Below are positions 16,460 through 23,708 of a DNA stretch of 25,752 nucleotides, one piece after another (position 1 is the first letter of the stretch; each line of letters begins with the position of its first letter). This stretch comes from Bacteroidales bacterium. Lineage in GTDB: Bacteria > Bacteroidota > Bacteroidia > Bacteroidales > UBA932. The position numbers and the translations under genes are program-made. The stretch lies in contig JAEENZ010000031.1 in the NCBI GenBank assembly GCA_016283985.1, positions 1 through 25,752 on the forward strand, in the 5' to 3' direction. Under the pieces are notes generated by a model, which saw only the letters and a list, made by a program, of their open reading frames with translations, did not search any database and was not told the origin of the DNA.

Positions 16460-16987
16460 ATGAAAAAGTTTTTGTTGATTTGCACGGCAGTGGCAGCCAC
16501 TGCTTGTTGCTGCGGAAAGCAGGCAAAGGTTTCCGCAATCGTAGCCGGTCCCGACAAGGTGGCGGCAGTCGTTGTTGAATACGCAGAGGCTCTGGATGCA
16601 GAGTCCGTATGCCCCGAGGCTTTCGTCGTCGAAGGCCGCGAGGTGGTCTGCGCCAAAGTTGTGGACGGCAACAAGGTCGTTGTCGCTCTGAAGAAGGAGT
16701 GCTGCGGCAAGTGCGAAGGTGAAAAGAAGGAGTGCTGCAAGGAAAAAGCAGAATGCGGTGAGAAGAAAGAGTGCTGTGAGGAAAAAGCAGAGTGCTGCGA
16801 TATTCCCGTTCCTGACGTTGCCGTAAAGCAGGTAGTCGACATCAAGACCGCCGAAGGCAAGACCGTGAAGGCATGGAAGAAGGCCGTCAAGGCCACCGAG
16901 GCCCGCCCCGCCTGCAACAAGAAACCCTGCTGCGGCGAAAAGCCGGAGTGCGATGAGAAGCCCGCTTGCTGCGAAAAGGCAGAATAA
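16460..16987 (+). CDS. cysteine-rich lipoprotein with Ig-like strands
   Basis: The 175-residue protein has a lipoprotein signal ending ATAC, with C16 the likely acylated residue (C16-C17-C18 in a row). It contains 22 cysteines in all. Residues 24-77 look like strands of a bacterial Ig-like (Big_5/SbsA-type) domain: VEYAEALDAESV, AFVVEGREVVCAKVV. A Cys/Lys/Glu-rich block (78-114) follows, with two 13-residue repeats starting KKECC at 89 and 102 and a shorter relative at 78. A strand segment (DIPVPDVAVKQVVDIKTAEG) resumes, and a second Cys-rich tail (150-175) ends the protein. I know no named family for the whole. Metal binding or a disulfide-rich envelope role is inference. It sits 6 nt after the GHL10 gene, so it is probably co-transcribed. 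Confidence 0.8.
   Translation: MKKFLLICTAVAATACCCGKQAKVSAIVAGPDKVAAVVVEYAEALDAESVCPEAFVVEGREVVCAKVVDGNKVVVALKKECCGKCEGEKKECCKEKAECGEKKECCEEKAECCDIPVPDVAVKQVVDIKTAEGKTVKAWKKAVKATEARPACNKKPCCGEKPECDEKPACCEKAE
16691..16801 (+). repeat. coding tandem repeat of Cys-Cys units
   Basis: Two 39-bp units (16724-16762 and 16763-16801) agree at 32 of 39 positions. They encode KKECCKEKAECGE and KKECCEEKAECCD. A shorter related unit (16691-16723, KKECCGKCEGE) precedes them. The pattern suggests recent expansion of a Cys-rich segment inside the lipoprotein. Confidence 0.85.
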
Positions 16988-16993
16988 AGGCCA

Positions 16994-18073
16994 TTACATA
17001 TTCGCGATTATTGCGAGGCTGCTCTCCAGCAGTCTCGCAATTGTATCTACCACCCACACTACCCAGGCAGGGCAGATGCCAAACGCGGACAGCCCCAGGC
17101 AGGCTACGGCACTGAACATCAGGGCTGAAGTCAGCGGCAGGGCGATCAGGTTGGTCAGCAGGAAGTATTTGGGGAAGGTGCCGAAGCGCAGCCATACGAG
17201 CGGCGCGGTGAACACCTGGCAGGATATCGACAGGGCCATCGACGACCAGATCCAGCGCATCGGACTCCAGTTTCGGGCCGGTTTCTCATAGAATGCGTCC
17301 AGCCAGGGAAACAGCAAGAAGATTCCCAGCATGGCAAGGTAGCTGAGCTGGAAGCCCACCGAGCGAATCACCCATGGGGAGATTACCAGCTGTATCAGAA
17401 GTGCGATGCACCAGACGGCAACCGGGCTTTTCCGCCTCCCGGGCGCATGACGCATCAGTTCATTTATACTTATGAACAGCAGCGCACGCACGATCGAAGG
17501 TCCAGCTCCGGTCATCAGCGCATAGAAGGCGCAGGCGGCCACGACCACTACGCTGCGCAGCACGTACGCCACCCGGCCGTTCCCCAGCACCGACAGCAAC
17601 TTGCTGAGCAACAGGTAGATAATGCCGAGATGCAGGCCGCTCAGGGCCAGGATGTGGGATGCTCCTGCGGAGCGGAAGGAGGCCACCGTCTCGCGAGGAA
17701 GGCCGTCCCGGAGACCCGTCAGCAGGGCACGCAGCAAGGCGTTGGTTTCGCCATGGGGGAAGGGAATGCTGCGGATCAGTGCATCCGTCCGGGCCAAGGC
17801 CCTATGGAAGACGGCCGGTCCAGCCGGCCATGACGGATCGGCCGCCATCCCGGCCCCGACCGTGGATCCCGTCGAACCGCAAAGCACTCCGGCAGCAAAG
17901 AACAGCAGCCCGTACCATGCTCGGCCGCGGCACACTCCGGCCAGCGCCAGCAGCATCAATACTGCAACTGCAGCAAGTGCAAAATGGAAAAGGGGAAGCG
18001 GGCAGAACTGCGCGAGGGCAACCCCCGCGGCAAAAGGAAACGATATCAGCACAATATCACGCGCCTCATCCAT
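16994..18073 (-). CDS. minimal ComEC/Rec2-type competence membrane protein
   Basis: The 359-residue polytopic protein contains the ComEC/Rec2 'Competence' domain, marked by FRSAGASHILALSGLHLG (133-150) and GAGPSIVRALLF. In DNA uptake this domain forms the inner-membrane channel. Full ComEC proteins are about 650-800 residues, with an N-terminal OB-like domain (DUF4131) and a C-terminal metallo-beta-lactamase-like nuclease domain. Here only a short hydrophobic N-terminus precedes the core and nothing follows it, the stop being at 16994-16996. No neighbouring frame supplies the missing parts, so it is either a lineage-specific short form or a degraded gene. It converges on the cysteine-rich lipoprotein gene with 6 nt between the stops and diverges from ackA. 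Confidence 0.8.
   Translation of the reverse strand: MDEARDIVLISFPFAAGVALAQFCPLPLFHFALAAVAVLMLLALAGVCRGRAWYGLLFFAAGVLCGSTGSTVGAGMAADPSWPAGPAVFHRALARTDALIRSIPFPHGETNALLRALLTGLRDGLPRETVASFRSAGASHILALSGLHLGIIYLLLSKLLSVLGNGRVAYVLRSVVVVAACAFYALMTGAGPSIVRALLFISINELMRHAPGRRKSPVAVWCIALLIQLVISPWVIRSVGFQLSYLAMLGIFLLFPWLDAFYEKPARNWSPMRWIWSSMALSISCQVFTAPLVWLRFGTFPKYFLLTNLIALPLTSALMFSAVACLGLSAFGICPAWVVWVVDTIARLLESSLAIIANM
17010..17041 (+). terminator. stem-loop, possible terminator of the GHL10/Cys-rich operon
   Basis: An 8-bp stem, a G-T wobble and 5 further pairs close a CTCC loop (left arm 17010-17023, right arm 17028-17041). It lies 22 nt after the Cys-rich stop on the plus strand but inside the last codons of the convergent comEC-like gene. 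Only a weak T-rich stretch follows (TGTATCT), so terminator function is uncertain. Confidence 0.4.
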
Positions 18074-18115
18074 AACGATTCACTTTTTTACCTTGCTAAA
18101 GTAAGCATATTTTCT

Positions 18116-18123
18116 TAAATTTG
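18116..18123 (+). promoter_or_regulatory. -7 promoter element for ackA-pta
   Basis: TAAATTTG matches TAnnTTTG exactly. It ends 30 nt before the ackA ATG, and CTTG (18092-18095), 20 nt upstream, is a three-of-four match to the -33 TTTG. The leader between box and ATG is AT-rich with no evident Shine-Dalgarno sequence. Confidence 0.65.
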
Positions 18124-18153
18124 TAAGCTATCGAAAACACATAATTTCAAAAT

Positions 18154-19362
18154 ATGATCATACTTGTCATCAACTGCGGCAGCTCCTCCATCAAATACCA
18201 GCTATTTGACATGAAGAGCGCCACCGATTATGAGGTCAAGGCCAAGGGTCTTGTCGAGAAAATCGGACTCCCCGAAGGAAACATCACCCACAAACCCAAA
18301 GGCAAGGAGCCCTTCGAAAAGGCCCTGCCCATCCCCGACCATAAGCTTGGAATGAAGCTGGTCATGGATGCCCTGGTGGATCCCGTCCACGGCGTGCTCA
18401 AGTCTTTCGACGACGTGGATGCAGTCGGCCACCGCATCGTGCAGGGTGCCGATTTCTTCGACGGAAGCTGCCTGGTCAACGACGACGTTCTCAAAAAAAT
18501 CGAGATTTGCTGCGATTTCGCACCCCTCCACAATCCCGCCCACCTGCTTGGTATCCATGCCATTACGCAGGTGCTGCCCAAGACTCCGCAGGTGGTCGTG
18601 TTCGACACCGCCTTCCATCAGACGATGCCGGACTATGCCTATATGTATGCGCTTCCGTATGATTATTACACCGACTACCACGTGCGCCGCTATGGTGCTC
18701 ACGGCACCTCGCACCAGTACGTATCCCGCAGAGGCGCCGAATACGTCGGCCTCGACCTCAACAACTCGAAGATCATCACCTGCCACATAGGCAACGGCTC
18801 GTCCGTGACCGCCGTCAAGAACGGCAAGTGCATCGACACCTCCATGGGCTTCACCCCGCTCGAGGGCATGATCATGGGCACCCGCTGCGGTAACGTGGAC
18901 TGCAACGTCATCCCCTACATGATGAAGAAAAAGAACATCTCCCCGGACGAGATGACCGCCATCATGAACAAGAAGAGCGGCCTGATCGGCCTCGGAGGAG
19001 TCAGTTCCGATATGCGTGAGACGGAAGATGCGGCAGCCGCCGGCAATCCCCGCGCCCGCCTGGCCATCAACAAGCTCACCTACGACATCGTGAAGCTGAT
19101 CGGCGCCTACAGCGTCGTGCTGGACGGCGTAGACCTCATAGTCTTCACCGCGGGCATCGGCGAGCACAACCACAAAGTGCGTCGTCGCGTGTGCGAGAAA
19201 CTCGGCTCTCTTGGCGTCAAGCTCGACTACGCCGCCAACGAGAAGGCCTTCGGCGAAGAGGCCCTCATCAGCGCCCCCGATTCCAAGGTGAAGGTGGCCC
19301 TCATCCCCACGGAAGAGGAACTCATGATTGCCCTGGATACCATGAATCTAACAAAGAAATAA
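18154..19362 (+). CDS. ackA: acetate kinase
   Basis: AckA transfers phosphate from acetyl phosphate to ADP, giving ATP and acetate, the last step of acetate fermentation. The 402-residue length is normal. The phosphate-binding strand VINCGSSSIKYQLFD is at the N-terminus. The signature VFDTAFHQTMP, the HGTSHQYVSRR segment and GNGSSVTAVKNG follow in order, and the C-terminal FTAGIGEH motif is intact. The pta ATG is 3 nt after its stop, so the two form an operon. It is preceded by a good promoter box and diverges from the comEC-like gene. Confidence 0.97.
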   Translation: MIILVINCGSSSIKYQLFDMKSATDYEVKAKGLVEKIGLPEGNITHKPKGKEPFEKALPIPDHKLGMKLVMDALVDPVHGVLKSFDDVDAVGHRIVQGADFFDGSCLVNDDVLKKIEICCDFAPLHNPAHLLGIHAITQVLPKTPQVVVFDTAFHQTMPDYAYMYALPYDYYTDYHVRRYGAHGTSHQYVSRRGAEYVGLDLNNSKIITCHIGNGSSVTAVKNGKCIDTSMGFTPLEGMIMGTRCGNVDCNVIPYMMKKKNISPDEMTAIMNKKSGLIGLGGVSSDMRETEDAAAAGNPRARLAINKLTYDIVKLIGAYSVVLDGVDLIVFTAGIGEHNHKVRRRVCEKLGSLGVKLDYAANEKAFGEEALISAPDSKVKVALIPTEEELMIALDTMNLTKK

Positions 19363-19365
19363 TAT

Positions 19366-20373
19366 ATGAGCCTTATCGAACAGATCGTTGCGCGTGCCAA
19401 GTCCAACAAGCAGCGCATCGTGCTCCCTGAATCCTTCGAGGAGCGCACCATCACCGCGGCCGACCGCGCCCTGGCCGACGGCCTCGCGGACATCATCCTC
19501 ATCGGCAACCGCGAAAAGGTCCTTGCCTACGCGGAAGAACTCGGCCTCAAGAACATAGCCAAGGCCACCATCATCGACCCTGCCACCAGCCCCAAGACGG
19601 CCGAGTATGCGAATCTACTCTACGAGCTTCGCAAGAACAAGGGCATGACCCCGGAAGTGGCCGCCAAGACCGTTCTGGATCCCCTCTACTTCGGCTGCCT
19701 CATAATCAAGAGCGGCGATGCCGACGGGCAGATCAGCGGCGCCCTTTCCACCACCGGCGAAACCCTCCGTCCGGCCCTTCAGATCATCAAGTGCTCTCCC
19801 GGCATCACCTGCGTGAGCGGCGCCATGCTGATGATCACACAGGCTCCCGAATACGGTGAGAACGGCGTGCTGGTAATCGGCGACGTAGCCGTGACGCCCG
19901 CCCCCGATGCCGGCCAGCTGGCACAGATAGCAGTCTGCACCGCCCGCACTGCAAAGAGCGTCGCCGGTTTCGCAGACCCCCGCGTGGCCATGCTGTCCTT
20001 CTCCACGAAAGGTTCCGCAAAGCATGAGGTTGTCGATAAAGTCGTTGAGGCGACAGCCCTCGCCAAGGAACTCGATCCGTCTTTGAAGATAGACGGCGAA
20101 TTGCAGGCAGATGCCGCCCTGGTGCCCTCGGTCGGCAAGAAGAAGGCTCCCGGTTCAGAGATCGCCGGCAATGCCAACGTGCTGGTATTCCCCAACCTGG
20201 AAGTCGGAAACATATCTTACAAACTGATCCAGCGCCTCGGCCACGCCGAAGCCATCGGCCCCATCCTCCAGGGCATCGCCAAGCCGGTCAACGACCTCAG
20301 CCGCGGCTGCTCCGTGGACGATGTCTACAACCTGATCGCCATCACCGCCTGCCAGGCGATGGATGCGAAATAA
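19366..20373 (+). CDS. pta: phosphate acetyltransferase
   Basis: Pta converts acetyl-CoA and phosphate to acetyl phosphate and CoA, feeding AckA. At 335 residues it is the short form made only of the PTA_PTB catalytic domain, without the N-terminal regulatory DRTGG region of the long enterobacterial enzyme. Typical segments are RIVLPESFEERTI, SGALSTTGETLRP (about 126-138), FSTKGSAKHE and NVLVFPNLEVGNISYKL. It follows ackA after 3 nt, and the convergent TPM gene lies beyond a 156-bp repeat-rich gap. Confidence 0.95.
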   Translation: MSLIEQIVARAKSNKQRIVLPESFEERTITAADRALADGLADIILIGNREKVLAYAEELGLKNIAKATIIDPATSPKTAEYANLLYELRKNKGMTPEVAAKTVLDPLYFGCLIIKSGDADGQISGALSTTGETLRPALQIIKCSPGITCVSGAMLMITQAPEYGENGVLVIGDVAVTPAPDAGQLAQIAVCTARTAKSVAGFADPRVAMLSFSTKGSAKHEVVDKVVEATALAKELDPSLKIDGELQADAALVPSVGKKKAPGSEIAGNANVLVFPNLEVGNISYKLIQRLGHAEAIGPILQGIAKPVNDLSRGCSVDDVYNLIAITACQAMDAK

Positions 20374-20375
20374 AT

Positions 20376-20510
20376 CCCATAGGCTTTTTGCCGCGTGGGG
20401 CTAACGTGTTGACTACCACGCAGATAACCAATTTGCCTTCCCCGAAACAAGGGAAGGCAAATTGATTAATTGGCTGTATATCAGACGATTAGCCCCACGC
20501 CACATATGGG
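20376..20510. repeat. nested inverted repeats filling the pta/TPM intergenic gap
   Basis: Three arms nest around one centre. The outer pair is CCCATA (20376-20381) with TATGGG (20505-20510). The middle pair is GCGTGGGGCTAA (20393-20404) with TTAGCCCCACGC (20489-20500), 12 perfect pairs. The inner pair is the 13-bp hairpin at 20430-20463. GCGTGG at 20393-20398 can alternatively pair with CCACGC at 20416-20421. No clear target-site duplication flanks it and no open frame of note lies within it. It could be a bidirectional terminator, a small mobile palindrome or a structured RNA. Confidence 0.75.
20430..20463. terminator. 13-bp hairpin, probable terminator between convergent genes
   Basis: AATTTGCCTTCCC (20430-20442) pairs perfectly with GGGAAGGCAAATT (20451-20463) around an 8-nt loop. 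It lies between the convergent ends of pta and the TPM gene. A strong U-run is lacking on both strands (the AATT ends give only short ones), so it may block transcription from either side without being a canonical intrinsic terminator. Confidence 0.6.
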
Positions 20511-20529
20511 CAGCCTGGGCTTATGGGCA

Positions 20530-21336
20530 TTAAAAACGCCCGCTGGCGCCGCCGCCGCCGAAGGAACCGCCGCCAAAGCCTCCGAAACCTCCTCCACCGC
20601 CCCAGCCGGAACCACCGCCGAAGCCTCCCCCGCTCCATGTGCTGCGGGATGAGCTACCGTTTCCGAAAGTTATGGTAGGTCCGCGGAAAGTGCCTGTTCC
20701 GCCTCCATGGTTGTTTCCGTCCTTGGATGCGGCGTAGATAATCAAAATGAATACTATCAGGAAAAAGATAGCCATGACCGCAAGCCCGGCAATCGCTCCG
20801 GCAGCATCGTCATCATCCCGCGGTTCGCTGATCTCCCCTTCCGCCAGGGCCATCAGTTCCACGCATGCCTTGCTGACCGCAGGCCAGTATTCATCCTGAC
20901 GCAGGTGCGGGCCCATGATGTTGCGGATGATGCGGGATGCATAGGCATCGGGGATCGCTCCTTCAAGCCCGCGGCCGACCTGGATCGTGACGTCCACATA
21001 ACCGCCTTCGCGGGTTTTCAATAGGATGAGGATGCCGTTGTTCCGGCTGCTGCCAATCCCCCATTTGTTGGCAAGGGCCAAAGCGAATTCCGCAACGTCG
21101 TAATCGTGCAGGTCCGTGACGGTAACCACGGATATCTGGTTGGACGTACGCTCGTCGAAGTCCACCAGCACGGTCTCCAGGGAATCGGTCTGGTACTGCT
21201 CGAAAGCGGATGCGAAATCGTTCACGAGCCTGGGGGGCTCGGGTGCGGCAGGGATATAATCCTTAACCGCCGCCCTGCACGGGAATGCCAGGGCGATGAT
21301 AAAGATCAATGCGGTTATCCTCTTGGGGAAGGACAT
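20530..21336 (-). CDS. TPM-domain protein with glycine-rich tail
   Basis: The 268-residue protein has a signal peptide (about 1-22, ending CRAA) and a TPM (DUF477/YgcG) domain at about 37-170. Typical TPM segments are LVNDFASAF, NQISVVTVTDL, LANKWGIGSSRNNGILILL and VGRGLEGAIPD. An acidic linker (EPRDDDD), a transmembrane helix (about 182-203) and a tail very rich in glycine (about 236-262) follow. TPM proteins are membrane-linked and, in plants, act in photosystem II repair; in bacteria the role is poorly defined. Its ATG overlaps the LemA stop by one base (TGATG), and LemA/TPM pairing is common. Confidence 0.88.
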   Translation of the reverse strand: MSFPKRITALIFIIALAFPCRAAVKDYIPAAPEPPRLVNDFASAFEQYQTDSLETVLVDFDERTSNQISVVTVTDLHDYDVAEFALALANKWGIGSSRNNGILILLKTREGGYVDVTIQVGRGLEGAIPDAYASRIIRNIMGPHLRQDEYWPAVSKACVELMALAEGEISEPRDDDDAAGAIAGLAVMAIFFLIVFILIIYAASKDGNNHGGGTGTFRGPTITFGNGSSSRSTWSGGGFGGGSGWGGGGGFGGFGGGSFGGGGASGRF

Positions 21337-21908
21337 CAGAATTCTACCTTGGGAGCGGTCTTTGCGGCCTCGTCAGCCTCGAAATAACCCTTGGAAGAGA
21401 AGCCGAAGATGCTTGCAAGAAGGTTGTTGGGGAAGCGACGGACTGCGGTGTTATATTCCTTCGCAGTCTCGTTGAATGCCCTGCGGGCCTCTGCAATGCG
21501 GTTCTCGGTGCCTTCGAGCTGGGCCTGGAGGTCCAGGAAGTTCTCATTTGCCTTGAGTTCGGGATAGTTCTCCACCACGAGAAGCAGGCGGCTCAGGCTG
21601 GAGCTGACCTCGCTCTGTGCCTTCTGGTAGGCTGCGATCTCTTCGGAAGAGAGATCTCCGCCCTTCACCTGGGTGGCGGCTGCGCGGGCGTTCACCACGG
21701 CCTCGAGAGTGCTGCTCTCGTGCTGGGCATAACCCTTGACGGTTGCTACTAGGTTAGGGATGAGGTCTGCGCGGCGCTGATAGTTGTTTTCCACCTGGCC
21801 CCAGGCGGCGGTGACCGCCTCGTCTTTGTTGACCAGTCCGTTATAAGCGGAGATGCCCCAGAGGGCGATGATGGCGATGATGCCAATCCAGATAAGAGTC
21901 TTTTTCAT
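21336..21908 (-). CDS. lemA: LemA family protein
   Basis: The 190-residue protein has a single N-terminal transmembrane helix (about 4-22) and then the LemA helical domain. Its hallmark is YNGLVNKDEAVTAAWGQVEN, followed by RADLIPNLVATVKGYA, and it ends with a short tail typical of the family (FGFSSKGYFEADEAA). LemA proteins form curved helical bundles at the inner membrane facing the periplasm; their biochemical role is not settled. The gene is 18 nt after the FISUMP lipoprotein stop and couples to the TPM gene by a one-base overlap. Confidence 0.93.
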   Translation of the reverse strand: MKKTLIWIGIIAIIALWGISAYNGLVNKDEAVTAAWGQVENNYQRRADLIPNLVATVKGYAQHESSTLEAVVNARAAATQVKGGDLSSEEIAAYQKAQSEVSSSLSRLLLVVENYPELKANENFLDLQAQLEGTENRIAEARRAFNETAKEYNTAVRRFPNNLLASIFGFSSKGYFEADEAAKTAPKVEF

Positions 21909-21926
21909 GATATGGTTTACTATGAT

Positions 21927-22931
21927 TTATCTTGTGCAGCGTACGGATGCCCGGATGCTGTTTTTTCCGAATTCGCCCCCGTACAATACCGGTTTGTCGA
22001 CATAGATATACCTGGCCACCGCCGTATTGTCGTCTTTGGAATCGGAGGTCCAGAATAAGGCGTAATTGTTAAAACCTTTGAATTGAAGTTTACTTTCTTC
22101 TATGAGTGCATATCCCGCCGGGATTGCGGAAAAACGGCTGCTATTGGTAATCTTTACCTCCGGCCAGAACTCCCACATCTTGCTGCCGTTGAAGTATGCA
22201 TCCACCATCATGGACCCGGCAGCTACGTCCTCCTTGCCTCCGGCCGCTTCGGCCAGTGCCTTGAATTCAGCGGAAGACGGGAGATGCCAGCCCGACGGGC
22301 ACGCGGTGGAAGCCTCGGTCCAAGTGTAGTAGCGTCCGAAGATCGGAGACAGCACTTCCTCTTCTATGCAAGGGACTCCGGCTCCTCCCCATGCAAGGTT
22401 CTGCATCATCCAGTCCTTTCCCGCAACGGTGCAGTAATAGTACGACTGTCCGTCCCTGGCATCTGTGAACGATGGCATGGCATTCAGGTTTTCGTATCCG
22501 GTAAGAGAGCCTGTGCCGAGGACGGGATTGACGATCGTGAAACTGACGGTGGTGGTTTTTACATAATACCCGTCAGCCCATGCTGAAACGGTAAGCGACA
22601 AGGTGGCGAGGGAATCCTTCGTAACCGTAAAATCGAATTCCTTGCTCTTGCTCGCGGGGTCGGATTCGTAACGGAGGGTATCGATAATGCCCGTCAGTGG
22701 ATTGGTCCAGCTGAAAGCCAGAAGGGTGTCGGTCTTGTCGTCGCCTTTGTAAACACCCGTCGGGACTACGTGCACGACGTCCCCATATTTAAGATATGAC
22801 GGAAAATCGATCGAGATCGTGCCGGACAGATATTTCTTGGTGCTGTCGTCATCGTCATCCTTCTTGCAGGATATGGATGCGACAGCCAGGACTGCCAGGA
22901 AAAATATAGCGGAATGGCGTAAAAACTTCAT
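21927..22931 (-). CDS. FISUMP-domain surface lipoprotein
   Basis: The 334-residue protein has a lipoprotein signal ending in SISC (C22). Right after the cysteine comes KKDDDDDS, an acidic stretch resembling the Bacteroidetes lipoprotein export signal, so exposure on the outer surface is likely. Residues 30-145 look like beta-rich extracellular repeats. From about 150 onward it is a FISUMP (Fibrobacter succinogenes major paralogous) domain, with GQSYYYCTVAGKDWMMQNL, YYTWTEASTACPSGWHLPS and a final IRASVRCTR. The function of the domain is not known. It has its own promoter box and is probably co-transcribed with lemA, which follows after 18 nt. Confidence 0.88.
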   Translation of the reverse strand: MKFLRHSAIFFLAVLAVASISCKKDDDDDSTKKYLSGTISIDFPSYLKYGDVVHVVPTGVYKGDDKTDTLLAFSWTNPLTGIIDTLRYESDPASKSKEFDFTVTKDSLATLSLTVSAWADGYYVKTTTVSFTIVNPVLGTGSLTGYENLNAMPSFTDARDGQSYYYCTVAGKDWMMQNLAWGGAGVPCIEEEVLSPIFGRYYTWTEASTACPSGWHLPSSAEFKALAEAAGGKEDVAAGSMMVDAYFNGSKMWEFWPEVKITNSSRFSAIPAGYALIEESKLQFKGFNNYALFWTSDSKDDNTAVARYIYVDKPVLYGGEFGKNSIRASVRCTR

Positions 22932-22949
22932 GTCAAAAATAATATCCTA

Positions 22950-22957
22950 CAAATATA
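22950..22957 (-). promoter_or_regulatory. -7 promoter element for the FISUMP-lemA-TPM operon
   Basis: TATATTTG on the minus strand matches TAnnTTTG and ends 18 nt before the ATG. A near copy (AATATTTG, minus strand of 22961-22968) lies 3 nt upstream of it, so the box is partly duplicated. No -33 TTTG at normal spacing is seen. Confidence 0.55.
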
Positions 22958-23013
22958 ATACAAATATTCTGCCGAAGTGAAAAAACGGCAATGGAGAAGA
23001 CAAAAGTTTTCGC

Positions 23014-23021
23014 TATATTTG
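23014..23021 (+). promoter_or_regulatory. -7 promoter element for the DUF4290-ftsK operon
   Basis: TATATTTG matches TAnnTTTG exactly and ends 6 nt before the ATG at 23028. This implies a leaderless mRNA from that ATG, or a leader of about 25 nt if the second ATG at 23049 is used. Confidence 0.6.
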
Positions 23022-23027
23022 CGTTCT

Positions 23028-23708
23028 ATGGAAGAAAACTCAAAGACTATGAGCGAAGAGACAATCAAACTTGAATACAATACCGAACGTGAGAAGCTCC
23101 GGATAACGGAATACGGGCGCAACGTGCTCAAGATGGTGGAGCACCTGAAGGAGATTCCCGACAAGGCGAAGCGCACCGAGCAGGCCTTCGCGGTCGTCAA
23201 GACCATGGAACTGCTGAATCCGGGTGTCAAGACCCAGGAAGACTGGGAGCATAAGCTGTGGGACCAGCTCTACATCATTGCAGAGTTCGACCTGGACATC
23301 GATGCCCCCTATCCCTGCCCGGTCAAAGAGGAATTCGAGACCAGGCCCGTACCGCTTCCCATGAAGGGCACTAAGATCAAGGCCTCCCACTACGGAAGGA
23401 ACATCGAGACCATCATAGACCTCATCTGCAAGGAGCCTGACGGCGAGATGAAGACCGCCCTGATACGTTCCCTTGCGAATTACATGCGCACTCAGTACCT
23501 TATCTGGAACAAGGACAGCGTGGCCGACGAGACTATCTTCGCAGACATCGAAAAGCTTTCCGACTACCGCATCAAGGTGCCCGAAGGCCTGAGCCTGAAA
23601 GGCATCTCGCAGGATGCATCCTTCGCCCGTCCATCATTAGGCGTGAAACCTCAGCAGGGCGCGGGCAAGGCCAATAAATACCGCTTCAACAAGAAAAAGA
23701 AGAAATGA
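23028..23708 (+). CDS. DUF4290 family protein
   Basis: The 226-residue cytoplasmic protein matches the Bacteroidetes DUF4290 family. It has LEYNTEREKLRITEYGRNV (about 15-33), HLKEIPDKAKRTEQAFAVV, an acidic middle with DAPYPCPVKEEF, and KASHYGRNIETIIDL. The C-terminus is strongly basic (RFNKKKKK), which could favour nucleic acid binding, but that is inference. I chose the ATG at 23028, because upstream codons fall inside the promoter. The ATG at 23049 (MSEETIKL) is a real alternative, since the conserved part begins just after it. The stop overlaps the ftsK ATG as ATGA. Function unknown. Confidence 0.82.
   Translation: MEENSKTMSEETIKLEYNTEREKLRITEYGRNVLKMVEHLKEIPDKAKRTEQAFAVVKTMELLNPGVKTQEDWEHKLWDQLYIIAEFDLDIDAPYPCPVKEEFETRPVPLPMKGTKIKASHYGRNIETIIDLICKEPDGEMKTALIRSLANYMRTQYLIWNKDSVADETIFADIEKLSDYRIKVPEGLSLKGISQDASFARPSLGVKPQQGAGKANKYRFNKKKKK

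Noticed and set aside
16691..16984. Classical metallothionein
   Set aside because: The CC-rich blocks recall metallothioneins, but the lipoprotein signal, the Ig-like strands and the spacing of cysteines do not match a known metallothionein family.
18096..18103. TACTTTAG on the minus strand as a promoter for the comEC-like gene
   Set aside because: It differs from TAnnTTTG in the core and has no -33 partner. Position fits, but the match is too weak to list.
20376..20510. IS or MITE with target-site duplication
   Set aside because: The nested arms resemble terminal inverted repeats, but no flanking direct repeat is seen, so mobility is left as an open question rather than a call.
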